Made by a program: the position numbers and the translations under genes
Part shown: piece by piece, positions 39,601 through 51,100 of the stretch
Position numbering within the stretch: position 1 is the stretch's first letter
How the letters are laid out: each line of letters opens with the position of its first letter
Source: Eudromia elegans
Taxonomy: Eukaryota > Chordata > Aves > Tinamiformes > Tinamidae
DNA length: 64,000 nt
Assembly (NCBI GenBank): GCA_003342815.1
Contig: PTEX01000006.1
Coordinates: forward strand, 2,549,338 to 2,613,337
Direction of reading: 5' to 3'
Notes under the pieces: model-generated
The model's database searches: none
Told to the model about the DNA's origin: nothing
Seen by the model: only the letters and a program-made list of their open reading frames with translations

Positions 39601-42562
39601 AACATCGCATTTCTATTTTCATGTTCCGTAAGTGTTAGATCATCTTTCTCCCATGATTAGCTGCTACTCTGGCATGAACTCAGGACCATTATGATAGAGC
39701 TATTTTTCATACAATGGGATGAGACTGCCATGGCTTTAATTACAAGCATGTGCTTACTCTTTTATGGCGTCGTGATTGTTATGTAAGGTGATGTGTAAAG
39801 TTAATGAATTTAAAGTTAGGTATTTACATTACAAACCCCTTGGGGCCGGGAAAAGAGTTTTCCTCAATGCCCATAATACACTTACCACCTTCGAGTCCTA
39901 GTTAATGCCTGGACCTTGGAACTGCTGCACCAATGCAAGACACTAGAAATAATTATCAAATTATCTTTATCCAAGATTGAAGTTTCTTTAAATAAATGGG
40001 GAGGAATTCCCACTTCCAGGAGTTTGCAGAAAGGACCTGAATGCAACTAGGTTACTAAATATTGACAATTTAAGTTAAGAGCTATCCCTTTTGGAGGAGA
40101 ATGGGATGATTTCAGAAATGAATAAAAGATGCTATATTTATGGTTTATTTTGAAAGAAAAGAAAGGTAGCCAATCCTTATGACTAATAACCATTATTTAA
40201 AGTATAACCAGAGAGGCTCCTTGTAAAACTTCAACCAGGGTCTTGGCATGACTTAGTGCCCAAGAAAAGGATATCTATATTGGGAATCAGCTGCTCTTAC
40301 ACAATCTTTGTGATGATTTGGAACCACTTAAAAACAAGGAGTTGATGACATAATACATTCTTTGGATTTGGAGATGTTCCCCCCATCCCTGCTTTGAATT
40401 AAGAGAATATATCAGTGGTTTAGTTAAATGTCTCTCAGACAGAATGATACCTTTTTTTTTTTTATTTTGCAATTAGAGACAAATCCTTCTCTTTACAGGA
40501 AAAAAAAATCAGGTGTGATGAACTTTAAGATGATGTAAGTATTACCGTATGTCAGTGGATCTCGAACTGTGCTCTATAGACCACCAAAGATCAGGGGAGA
40601 GTCTGCTGGAGGTCTGGGGAGAGTGACTGGTCAGATAGGATTGACTTTTTTTCCCCGTCTCCTAACCGCTTAATGGTGTTACAAGTAGCTAAAAATGCAC
40701 TAAATATTTTCCAGTTAGTACTTTTAACTGTAAACAGTTGTACTTGCCTCAGGGCTGTTATTCAGCCATCAAAACCAGAAGGACTGATCATAGAAGCCTG
40801 TGTGATCAGAAAGCAGGGTGAGTCTCAAGGACAAATCTATTAAGATGCTGCTGGAGCCTGAGACTCTTTGGGAATCTCAAGCCGATATCATTCTACAAAA
40901 TCTGTTGGTAAATGCAAGTATCCAACATCACTAAGTGACTGAGGTGTATTTATACCAATGTGAGAATGCAAATACGGTTCTAATGAATTGCAATGACTTC
41001 TTCTGATATAATACCATCAATGCAAAAATTATTCAAATGATTTGCTGCTTGTAGCATGTCCTGCCATAGCTAATGATCTGTATATTGAAGAGGACAAGTA
41101 AACCTACCTATTCCTTTAACTTTGAATAACCAGATAATAAAATGAAGATATGATCTACTACTCCAAATTTTAATAGAATACTCAATCTATTTTTTTTTAA
41201 TTTGAAGAACTTATAAAGGATAGCAGTTAGGAAGTGCTAGCTGTTTTACTACTCTTTTATGATGCAAATGCGTGCTCTGCATAGTGGCTTTTTGATTAGT
41301 AACTGTAAGCACATGGTGAGTCAGAAGGTTAAGGTATATTCTGCTGCTTTGAAACTCTGTTCAGTGTGTGCCTTAGGTGGCACACATAAACCCCAAAGTA
41401 AAATTTATACACTTGTGCGTGCTGGTATTCAGGAAGGATTTTGCTGTTGAAGCTGATATTTTCACACCAAATCTAGAAAGCAGATAAGAGTTTCACTCAT
41501 CTTTCCTTTCTGAGGCAGACAACTGGCCACAGCAGGGAAAAGCATTACTTATTGAAATATTTTTTTGCTGTGGAATATGCTTATAAATCACAGACTGTGC
41601 AATGGTTCTTGTATAGAGTTTGTGATGGCAATTGTCTGGCCTGAATGTTCGGTTACAACTGGGACTACTAAAAAGATTTGTCACGGGAATTTTTGAAGTG
41701 AGAATAATCTTTGACCATTTTTTAAATTGATGCATTCCAACCTTAGAAAGAAAAATAAAATGCAGTTAAACCCCGGACAAAGAAACAGGTATCACTCAGA
41801 GTCTATTCTGAAAAGTGATTGGAATAGGCATTAGCACATCAGTCTAAAATTGCTAGAGAAATTAGTTAAAGCCATTACTTGGGAGACATTAGAAAAGAAA
41901 CTGTATCCAGTTGCTCAATCCATCAATTTAAATTTCTGAGGGTGAGAAGCACTTATGGCCATGAATAAACTGTGAAATATATCTTTAAAATAAAGTTTTT
42001 AATTAGAACTGGCAGTTCTGAACCTGCTGTTGGCAGGAGCCAACCTACTGTATAAGAGCCCAAGGCAACAGACTGTAAAGTGTGTCTGCTCACTACTTTG
42101 CATCTTACAACTGAAAATAAAAGGACAATCAACCTTTAAAACTGAAAGCTGTGTTTCAACAGCAGCGTTAGATCTTACTGTTTCTTTCCCTGTGGTCAAA
42201 TCAGTTTGGATGCTTCAGTTGTCATTTCTTATAATAGGTGCCAAATACAGCTGCTTTCCTGAGAATGAAACTTGTTTTAGAGTAATAAAAGAGAAAAAAA
42301 AAAAAAAAAGCACCTGTTGTAGTAGACTCAGCAATGCTACGAACCATCCTACAAACTGCTGTCGATAGCCCTTCGCTGGCTAGGACCCCATCTAAGTGCT
42401 CAACTGTGTACACGCTAGACTATGGTGTGCTTTTATTTGCAGTGTCTTAAGCAAGTGCTTAAAGATGAATATCTGACTTTAAGTAGGGTTACACATGACA
42501 TCTGTTTGGCAGAAAGTGCCCATTTATTTTCAAATATACCTCACTGCAGGTTCCTAGGAATA

Positions 42563-42636
42563 TTTTTAAAACTCCCATCCTCGCCTAAATAAAATTCTGT
42601 TTTTAAAAATGCCATCCCAGCCTAAATAAAACAGGT
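42563..42636. repeat. Diverged tandem duplication, about 37-bp unit x 2
   Basis: Two adjacent copies share 'tttttaaaa', a 'ccatcc' core and 'gcctaaataaaa', offset by 37 bp (starting at 42563 and 42600). Both contain AATAAA-like words. Non-coding. Confidence 0.75.
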
Positions 42637-43059
42637 GATTTGTTTTGGTGAACACTCATAGGAAAAAAAAAAAGAAAAGAAGAAAAAGAAAAAGCCAGTT
42701 AGTTTAGGGGCCAAAAGGTTAGGTGAACAAGAGAGCAGAGTGTCCCCTGCCACCTGCTCTGCTTACTCTTCCGAGAAGCATGAGTCCATCCCCGCTTCCT
42801 TCGCCTGTGGTTTGGGGGCCTTTGTGGCTTCTGCATTCCTCCTTTTCTTCTCTTTTCTTTTTTTTTTTTCTTTCTTTTTTCTTGTTTCACGTCCTCTGAC
42901 TGCTCTGTCATTTAGCAGAACCCCTTTTTTTTTTTTGCTGGAGTCCCAACGCAGTGACCCCCGGCGCTGACCTCACCGGCCGTGTGCGCCGTGTGAGCAT
43001 GACTCACGTTAGCAATGAGAAATCCGCGCGCTCTCTAATTCCGCCTTCTCGGGGAAGGC

Positions 43060-43112
43060 AGGAGGAGGAGGAGGAGGAGGGAGAGGAGGAGGAGAGGGGA
43101 AGGGGGGGGATT
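43060..43112. repeat. GGA-rich purine tract
   Basis: Imperfect (GGA)n followed by a G run. It is potentially able to form quadruplex or triplex structures (known property of such tracts). Confidence 0.8.
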
Positions 43113-44149
43113 CTGATATTTCCAAACTCGCTTGCTGGAAGTGTTGTGTCAGTTACGATAATTCGGTCGTGCGCATGAATCTCTCGGCTTCCTCGCGATT
43201 CCCAGCACAGCCCTCGGAGAGCGACTGAGGAATCGCGTTTCTGCCTGGTGCAGGTGCTGGTGGAAATGCAAGAATGTGAGAAACGATAGGAGCAGGCGAG
43301 GACCGAGTCGAAACAGATAAAGCAAAATCGCCTTGTTGGACTGAAACGTGGGAGCGAGGAGATGAGACGTGAGCTGGTGGGAACCCCTTGCTGCTCCTGG
43401 CGGCAATGGGAAGTGTGGGGCCTTTGGTGCTCCCATTGGGGTGGAGAAAAGGGGCAGAGGGAGAGGGGGCCCTTTCTTCACCAAAGAGGGAGAAGGATGT
43501 CAAAATGCCGTGGAGTATTTTGACTTCAGAGGAAGGAGAGCCCTTCTGGGGACCCTGGGAGGAGGAAATGGCTGGGGAAAGTGGGCCCGTCTGTGAGGGG
43601 GCCGCGGGGTGGCCCAGGGCTGCCGGCCACGCGGGACTCACATCAACATGGCTGCATGCATGGCAGCGTGTGGTGGGCCTCTGCCTCCTCCAGAGCCTCT
43701 TATTTGTTCTCCCTTTCCTGGTGATTTTGTCTAATCTGAAGAACAAGATGTCCTTAATGGAAACAGATGTTTTGCTCCTTTGCATATGGAAAAAAAAAAA
43801 AAGAAATAAAATCTCCCCAAAATAGCACAAACCCAGACAATGTTGACATGAGAGATGGGTTCCCACCAAGACCAGAGAACCAACCTCTCCAGCAGGGTCC
43901 TGACCTGGCCGTGGGCTTCCTGCATGGATGTGCCACCGAGCCCACCAAGGTCCAGACCCGCGGTGAACCCCGGGCCGGCGAGTCGGGCGCCTCCATGGAG
44001 CACAGGCACCACATGGAGCTGGCTTGCAGCTCTCCCCATCCCCGGGCTCCCACTGTGCGATCCTGGTCAATGGCAGTTTATGTCATTGGCTTCAGCATAA
44101 CTAGGATTTGGTCCCAGGGTTTAATTTAAAGCACAGCACATTAAAAAAA

Positions 44150-44470
44150 AAAAAAATCATAACATCTCTGCTACATTTATAGAGCTGCATAAGCCACTGA
44201 TTAACAAATGGATGAGATATTGAACTTCGCTTTACCATCTGTCTTTAATTACATAAAATAACTTGAAGCAATTAACAAGAAAGAAACACTGTGACACAAA
44301 TAAATAAACCCCGTTGATAGAAACAGATGAGGGAATACTTAGGAGCGTCTGAGTATATGTATTAAAGTCAATAAAGCCACATAATCAGCACTGAAGGATA
44401 TCAGGCAAGTATCATGTAGCAGATTTACACTGCCATTGCCAATTATTTTTGAATTATTTTTGAAGAATTG
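44150..44470. promoter_or_regulatory. Candidate conserved non-coding element
   Basis: AT-rich, transposon-free segment with several homeodomain-type cores, including 'ctttaattacata' near 44243, and an 'aattatttttga' tandem pair near 44440-44463. The call is a guess from texture, since no comparative data are available. Confidence 0.2.
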
Positions 44471-44744
44471 CAGTTACCTGGGGAGTCACAGAGGAACAAG
44501 GGGAAAGCTCTGTGCAACTATCTAGAAAGGAAAATATGCAGTCTTTCCAACTACCAGGGTGTCTCAGTTTTGTCCTTAGAGAAACTAATATTAATGGCAA
44601 AATATACAAAACATGAGGTTTTGTAACTGCAGAACTAAAACCAGTCACATAAAGCCACACATTTATAAGTGTTTAGGCAACAGCGGGGATTAGGTTCTTT
44701 AACACTTTGCAGGATTTAAGCTCTAGTCTATTTTTTGGCATCCA

Positions 44745-44776
44745 AATGCACTTGTTTGCCAATGCACTTGTTTGCC
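44745..44776. repeat. Exact 16-bp tandem duplication
   Basis: AATGCACTTGTTTGCC occurs twice head to tail (44745-44760 and 44761-44776) with no mismatch. The perfect identity suggests a recent replication-slippage event. Confidence 0.95.
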
Positions 44777-45419
44777 TTTTCTGTTTGGGCACTTAACAAA
44801 TGAGTGTCGCACCACAGCACTCGAGTGACCATTGAGTTCAAGTGACGGCTGCCTCATAAGTGTCAAAACACCCCTGAAGGAAAGCTTTGGAGTCAGTCTG
44901 CAAAAACGGATGTTCGAAGATGGTCCTAAACCAATTAGAAATGAGGGCATTGCTTGTAAAAGAGTGCAGCAAATCAGGGAGGAAATAAAATGGGGAGGAA
45001 GGCTGAGTGAGTGATGAGGATGGAAGGCTGCAACCTACAGGTACTGCAGAGTTCAAGTTAGGTGGCTGTGGGGGGCTGCCTGATGCCATGGGGATGCTCT
45101 CAAAGGGGAGATGCTGCAAAACGCTTCAGTACCAATGCCCCTGGCCTCAGTCTGATGGATGCTAAAAGGGGATTAATTTCACCTTTAAATGAGTTTGCAG
45201 AGAAGTCCAAGCCAAGCATGATACTGAGTGTGTGGCAATGATGTGTTATCCTGACGGGACGTGCAAGGAAACCGAAGAAGGGTCAGAAAAGAGGCAAAAG
45301 CGTGGATTACAGGCTGAGTCTCAGCTTTCAAAATGAGATGACTTGATTACAGTACGTAACTACCTTTGCAACAAGGAGGAAAAAAATGTGGCCTGAATCA
45401 GAAGGATGTATTACAAAAA

Positions 45420-45690
45420 TCAGTGGGTGGAAAATTAAGCCAGGCAAATTTAAGTGAGCAATAAGGCCTGGATTTTCAGCAGGAAGTGTGACAAACGGCT
45501 GAAATGAACTGCCTCAGAAAGTGATAGCGTGCATATCAAAACTGGACATGTTGCTGGAACAACAAACAGAAACTTGTAATTGGGGTTGGTATGTGGGGAA
45601 TGGTGCTCTGCTATGTTCTGTGACACAGAAGATGTTGGAGAAGATGAGCTAAAGGTCCTTTCCGGCCTCAAAAGCCCTAAATCAAAGAAA
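45420..45690 (+). mobile_element. Old CR1/L3-like LINE 3' fragment
   Basis: Family words in + order: 'gtggaaaattaagccaggca' near 45426, 'tgaactgcctcagaaagtg' near 45503, 'atcaaaactggacatgttgc' near 45535, and 'gatgagctaaaggtcctttc' with 'ggcctcaaaagccc' near 45644-45680. These match the 3' UTR region of old amniote CR1 subfamilies. Similarity upstream of 45420 is uncertain. No intact frame. Confidence 0.7.
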
Positions 45691-46119
45691 ATGCCTTAAA
45701 CATTTTTAGGCCAAATTCTTCTTATTTCATGCAGCTAAGCGATCCACTAATCCCCAAGGAAAGACTGAGGCAATACTATCAGGAGCAGTAAGCAGGATGT
45801 TTGGAAAGAATAAAGCTCATTAAATGCACCTTTTGTGTTAATGTATAGTATTATACCTTTTATATGTTACAGATTTGGGGATCAGGCCTGTAAGTGACAG
45901 CCAGGATAGTGTGAATCAGCCCTCAAAAGGGCCGGTAGCATGCAGGGCAAGTGCTGGAGATCACGTCGGGGATGCTGAAGAGTGAGTATAGGGGAACTGA
46001 ATATGCAATTTGCTGCTGGTTCAGATACTGTGGAGCAAAAGCACTTTAATTGTTTTGGACTGCTGTGCGGACTGGAACGTGAGGAAGAATGGGCAAGCAC
46101 AGGGCAGCGAGCAATCGCC

Positions 46120-46680
46120 ACGTTGTCACGGCTTGGAGGAATGTCTTGTAGGGCACAGCAGGGACTTCTGACAGACATCCCTCTATTTAATATCTCTGTG
46201 GGTGACCACAAAGCAGGCTAAACATCTCAGTAGAGAAATGTGCTGATGGTACTAAAGCAGGAAGGAATGCAGACAGGAGAGAGCAGATAAATGATATCAA
46301 AGGACCTGCAGATATTAGAAAGTTGGGTACAAAATCCTCCAAAAAAACTCATAAACAAACAAACAATCAAACAGAGAAGGAGATATGCTGGTATGCACAT
46401 GTCCTGTCTGATAACACTACAAGGCAGAGTAGGTGACAGGTAGGATAGAGATGAGGTATGAATTTGCGTTGCAGGAAGGGCTGTGTACACAGAGACTTAT
46501 GTCGTGAGGCAGGGAGGGAGTAGTGCACTTGTGCAGCTCTGTGACACTACGCTCAATTTTGTGCTCAACGCCGCTAGCCACCGACTGACTGGAAGGAGCT
46601 GGAAGAAATCCCACAACGATTCAAAGGCTGGAAAAAATCCCTTTGGAGGAAAGTCTGAGGCTCAAACCCAGCAGCTCATT
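46120..46680 (+). mobile_element. Degraded CR1 ORF2 fragment
   Basis: Traces of the CR1 reverse-transcriptase C-terminal region in + order: 'ctatttaatatctctgtggg' near 46183, 'aaatgtgctgatggtactaa' near 46236 (the family's 'gctgatgacacc' block), 'gctcaattttgtgctcaac' near 46551 and 'tttggaggaaagtctgaggc' near 46641. It precedes in element order but follows in map order the 3' fragment at 45420-45690, so the two are separate insertions or were rearranged. Confidence 0.5.
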
Positions 46681-49600
46681 TAAGCACAAGCTGAACTTTA
46701 CGTGCACAAGCCTCAGTGTTGACTTACGACTCCCTTTATAGCCCTGCTAGGTGGCTTTGACAGAGGAACAACCCCCCGGCCGAAAGGGTGCACGTGGGTA
46801 AGCACTTTGCTGGAGCAGAGCTGGCAGCCTTGCCTGGGTGGCTGAGGAAGGCCATGAAGTCCACAAGCCCTTGGGCACTGAAAGGTGCATGTTGGCTGCA
46901 CTGAACCCGAACGAGGGTCTGCAAAGGTGGAAACCAGCGGTGCTATTTAACCGAATGGGGGAAAGGCAGCAAAATTTTGCTGTGCTTTTTTGGAGTGTAA
47001 CTCTTTTTTTTTAAGTGAAAACGGGAAGGAGGTCAATAGTCTTTCAAGGGGAATTTATATCACTGAGGTTTGAGGATAGGACTGAATGAAACACCACAGA
47101 AATGCCCCCGAAGTACAGCTTTACCTCTTCACATGGGAAGGGCTAGGAGCTCAGGGAATGTCTGAGGATTCCCTGATAATCTGGAGCTGCAACAAAAGCT
47201 CCGTAATTCGAGGTGGATCGAACCATTCCACCACGGGCAATCAGCTGCAATCAGCTCTGCAACTTTTTAATAAAAGAATTTCCATGAGACTGAATTCCTT
47301 GTGCTTACTTTCAAACCAAGGAAAATTAATCTTAAAGAACAGAGTTGTGAAACGCTAAGCTGGGACTATCTCTTCCTATATACATATTTACTGAAACATA
47401 TATGCTGAGAATATCTTTTCTGCACAAACATTTACTATTGCTTACAAGGGAGAATTATCTGATGTAGAGGGCAGTTTGTTTTCCAAGAATGACATTGGGG
47501 GGAGCTAGTGCTTGATTCCTATTGAAAGTCTAGGGAAAGCGAATACCCAGCTCCTTAGACTCTTAAAGAAATAACTGTCTAAAACAACGTTTAAATTTTG
47601 CTCAGAAATGCTAGAAAACAACAACTCCCGTCTGGAAAAATTAACACTTCAATGTTTCATTCAAACAGTGATTCTAAAATTATATTGCAATTAGTATCAC
47701 ACCATTTTATTAGTAGTATTAGCAATTCACTTTGTTTAAAAAAGCAACTATTACTTTATTTTATCTTTCAAAACTCTAATACTGAAAATGGAATTATTGA
47801 CATTGGCAGGGCTTTATTTTTGGAAAGTTAGCAGGCACTGCTCAGAGCTTGACTGGGGAATATAGAATTTAATATTAAGAATAAGAATTTAATAAAGAAT
47901 TTAACAAAATCATTGCATAGTTTACGAAGAAAGCAAGAGGGAATACTGAATGATGATTAGAGGAGAACTTCCCTTTCATATCTTGGTTGACCAAATGCTC
48001 GAGAGTCGTATTTGTCCTCTCATTTGGAAGCCAGGATATGGGGTTAAATTATCCTCTCAAATGAGTATCTACAGCTCTTCCTCCTTGCGCTGTTTCTCCT
48101 TGTCCTTTAGAGTCCATTTTTTTTATTATACTGCTTCATGCATCTCCTATTGCTTTTTCTCTGCAGACAGGATTTCTCTATAAGATAGTTCAAGTAATTA
48201 GCTTTTAACCCTATTACTTTTCTCACATACTCATAAAATTCAGCACTTAGTTCTCTTTGGATGCAGAATTGCTACAGCAGACGTTTATTTTTTTATGTGT
48301 AGTACAGTACAAAAGCTACCAAAAGAGGGCAACATATGAGCCAACAATGAGAAATGTATTCTGACAAGTTTACAGTTGTATATTTGCAACACCCTTCCCC
48401 CTTTCTTTCTGATAGAGCGAGAAACTTTAGCAGAGCCGGTCAGAAAACAGAATTTCCATTCTATGGGAAATTGCAACAGTTGAGGAAAACGGCAAAATTG
48501 CTGAAGTTTTCACAGAATGAAAATTCAGAAAAAAAATACTTGGACTGATGAAAGCATTCCATAAATGTCAAATCATTCTGGAAAGCCTCAAAATTATAAA
48601 TACATTAAAATACTCAGTTTAGTAGGAAAAATGAGAACTATGTTAATACTATAAAGTTCAAAGCAAAACAAAATGAAAGAATGAACACTTACTCTTTTTC
48701 CTGTTACGTAAAGCAACACTTTAAAGGTTCTTGAATGCAAACGCTATTTTAATTTGTGTCCATTAAAAATGACAAAAAAGTATGCTCTCCAAAAAAAGGC
48801 ATGTCCATTGAGACCAGATTGTCTTTTCTGAACGATTTTTTTTTCCCCTCTAAATGCTCATTTAGATTTTCACTCAGTGAAATGCCCGAGGGAATTTGAC
48901 TGTGCTCTTCATAATCCTGCAAAAGACTAAGTGAAACCGGCCCCATCCCGGGACGGTCTCTGCGGCTAAGATGGCAAAATCGGTCCCGAAGGCATTGGCA
49001 GGTGCATGAGCTCGAGAGCGAGACACCCTGGACAACGTCGGCTGTGCAGGCATTGCAAACAGCTTGTTATAAACAAAGGGGTTTATTTTCAATGTATTCA
49101 ATAGTACTCCAAGGAATGAGGCAGTCTTGAATGCGTGCCAGCACGGCAATGGATACCGTAAGCAAATATCATCCACCTCACTTAGGGTAAATATTTGGTT
49201 ACAAATGTATTGAGAGCTCTCTAATTCTTTGCACATGTCTGTGATGAGAACCAGAGGGAAGGCGATGGAGATGGAAAGGCTGGAGGGTGATGTTTCTCTT
49301 CTCTTATCAGCTGCCCAGATAGGCCGGCTGCCAGTCAAATTAAAAACCTCACTGGAGGAAATGAATGAGGGCCTGTAGGTGTAGAAATGTGCTGTGTATA
49401 CAGCTGCACCACGTCCTGCTAATGATCAACCAACACAGGCCAAGTCTCTGTGCGGACACGCAAAATGCTATGGCAGTATCTGGGAGGCTGACCCTGGAAA
49501 TCACAGCATCCTCTGTAATTTTTTTTCCCCTCCCTTTTCTTGTTTTATCTCTTTTTTTTTTCAGGACCAAATTCTGCTTGCTTTTGTTACCGCTCATCTG

Positions 49601-50859
49601 CTGGGAAGTTGCTGGGAAGGAGAGCATGGAGCAGGGACAGGGAGACATTCAGTCGGGGCAGACCAATCTGAAGAGCAAGGAAACATTGGAAAGTTTGGGA
49701 ATACTCACCCGTCTCGCAGACGGGATGTTCTGCTTGCCGGAGCACTGCCTTATCTTCTGTCATTTGTCCGTGTCCCGCTTTCGCATCTGTGTTTCTGTTG
49801 ATTCCAAAAGAAGGAGAGGTTTATTCGTCCTCGCGGGAGGCGAGCGGAGGTTCGGTCCGGAGGCTCTCCCTGCTCTCCGGTCTATCACGTGAACCACAAC
49901 TGCGTATCATTCACCTGCTGAAGAGCTGCAGAGCCACAGGGTGTAAAATTTATGCTCGGGAGGGGACTGACAGCCGCGTACCCTGTTCGTTTGGCTGGAT
50001 CGAGTGTACTGACCTGGCAGGTTTTTTCAGAGAGCTTTCACTTTTTTTGGATACACGGGAAGCTATATTTACTCATCTCCTTGGACCTCATTTTTGCAGA
50101 GCTTGTCTATTTTTGATTACTATCTCGATTATTTGTCTCAGGCAAGGACGCTCCTCTTGGGAGACAGACAAGGAACCATTATAGAACAGAATAAATGTAT
50201 ATTAATGGCACAGAGAGGTATAGGTCATTACCCGGTTATGTTTACTTGTAGGAAATGTCCGACTGCCATTTTATATTGCCCCTTTACCCAGCAGCCCGGT
50301 TGCTGGTGTTTATTGAGGCTGTGTAAGGAGAAGAATCAGCCCACAGAAACGTCGATCCTTATAAATGGTTCTGCACAACCCTTCGCCTCGAGACGTCTGC
50401 CAAACTCAAGCCTTAATTCTAGGAAGCCACAATAACACTGACAGGAATCGCCTTAGACTAGAAAGTGACTGCTCTGCCTATGTGAACATGGAGCAAACTG
50501 GTGTTTCTTGCCTAGAAGTGATTTTAAGCAGGGCTGGGATTCCCTGTGCGAGCCCGGTGCCACGCCGGGAGCCAGGTTGTGCAGAGGGATGCGGTACCCG
50601 CTCTGCCGACGCGGTACGTGAGCCCGGTTACATCACAGCTCAAGACAGATGGATCTCCGGAGGGAAATTCGGTATCCCGAATATCATGTGTTTTCTGTCC
50701 CCTGCTATTGACTCATGTGGTTAGTCTGTTTCTGATTTTTCTTTGCTGTTTAGTTTAAGGGTAAGCCTGTGGTTTGCCCCATGCGCCCAAGCGAGGGAGC
50801 GAGGGTGCAGAAGACTACCTGAAAATAAACAAAATCAGAAACAGATAGACTAATTGTGG

Positions 50860-51100
50860 GGAGGGATGCCAAGGGCCGGGGAGCGCGCAGCACCCTCACG
50901 CCCCGGTCCCGCCATGGCGCGTGACGTAACTCTGCCCGTGCAGCACACGGGCCGGCCCGAAGCCCTCGTCCAGCCCAGCAAAACCCTCTCGCGGGCAGGA
51001 GGAGCCGCGCCGGGCACGGGTGCGGAGGAGCCAGGCCAGGAACGGAGCCGCCTGCTCTCGCCTCCCCCGGTAGCCGGCAGGGCTAAGCTGACACGAGGAA
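50860..51100. promoter_or_regulatory. Small CpG-rich patch with a CRE-like site
   Basis: Short CpG-dense segment, flanked by AT-richer DNA, containing TGACGTAA (a half-canonical ATF/CREB site). It might be an alternative promoter or a distal CpG-island element. No transcript evidence is visible. Confidence 0.3.

Larger units (their letters stand above)
28293..42539. other. Gene-free region with candidate conserved non-coding patches
   Basis: No supported gene. The region is mostly AT-rich, with GC-richer segments at about 30560-31050 and 37440-37800. The latter has open frames of under 100 codons on both strands that look accidental. AT-rich patches with many homeodomain-type ATTA/TAAT sites (about 28960-29150, 33430-33600) are listed separately. 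A short GATA repeat lies at 34936-34950 and A-rich runs near 35640 and 42294-42309. Confidence 0.5.
42640..45419. other. Region with pyrimidine tracts and a weak CpG-rich patch
   Basis: No supported gene. Pyrimidine-rich tracts lie at about 42835-42885 and 42920-42935. At 42950-43250 CpGs are more frequent and include an AP-1-like 'catgactcac' near 43000, followed by a GGA-rich purine tract (about 43060-43112). A 305-codon - strand frame at 43153-44070 is the longest non-repetitive frame in the upstream desert. It is crossed by frames on the other strand and part of it (the F-run) is the reverse of a poly(A) tract, so I treat it as accidental. Confidence 0.5.

Noticed and set aside
47205-47240. 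tRNA T-arm-like GGTTCGATCCACC on the - strand
   Set aside because: The surrounding bases give a 9-base loop and no acceptor, D or anticodon stems fit a tRNA.
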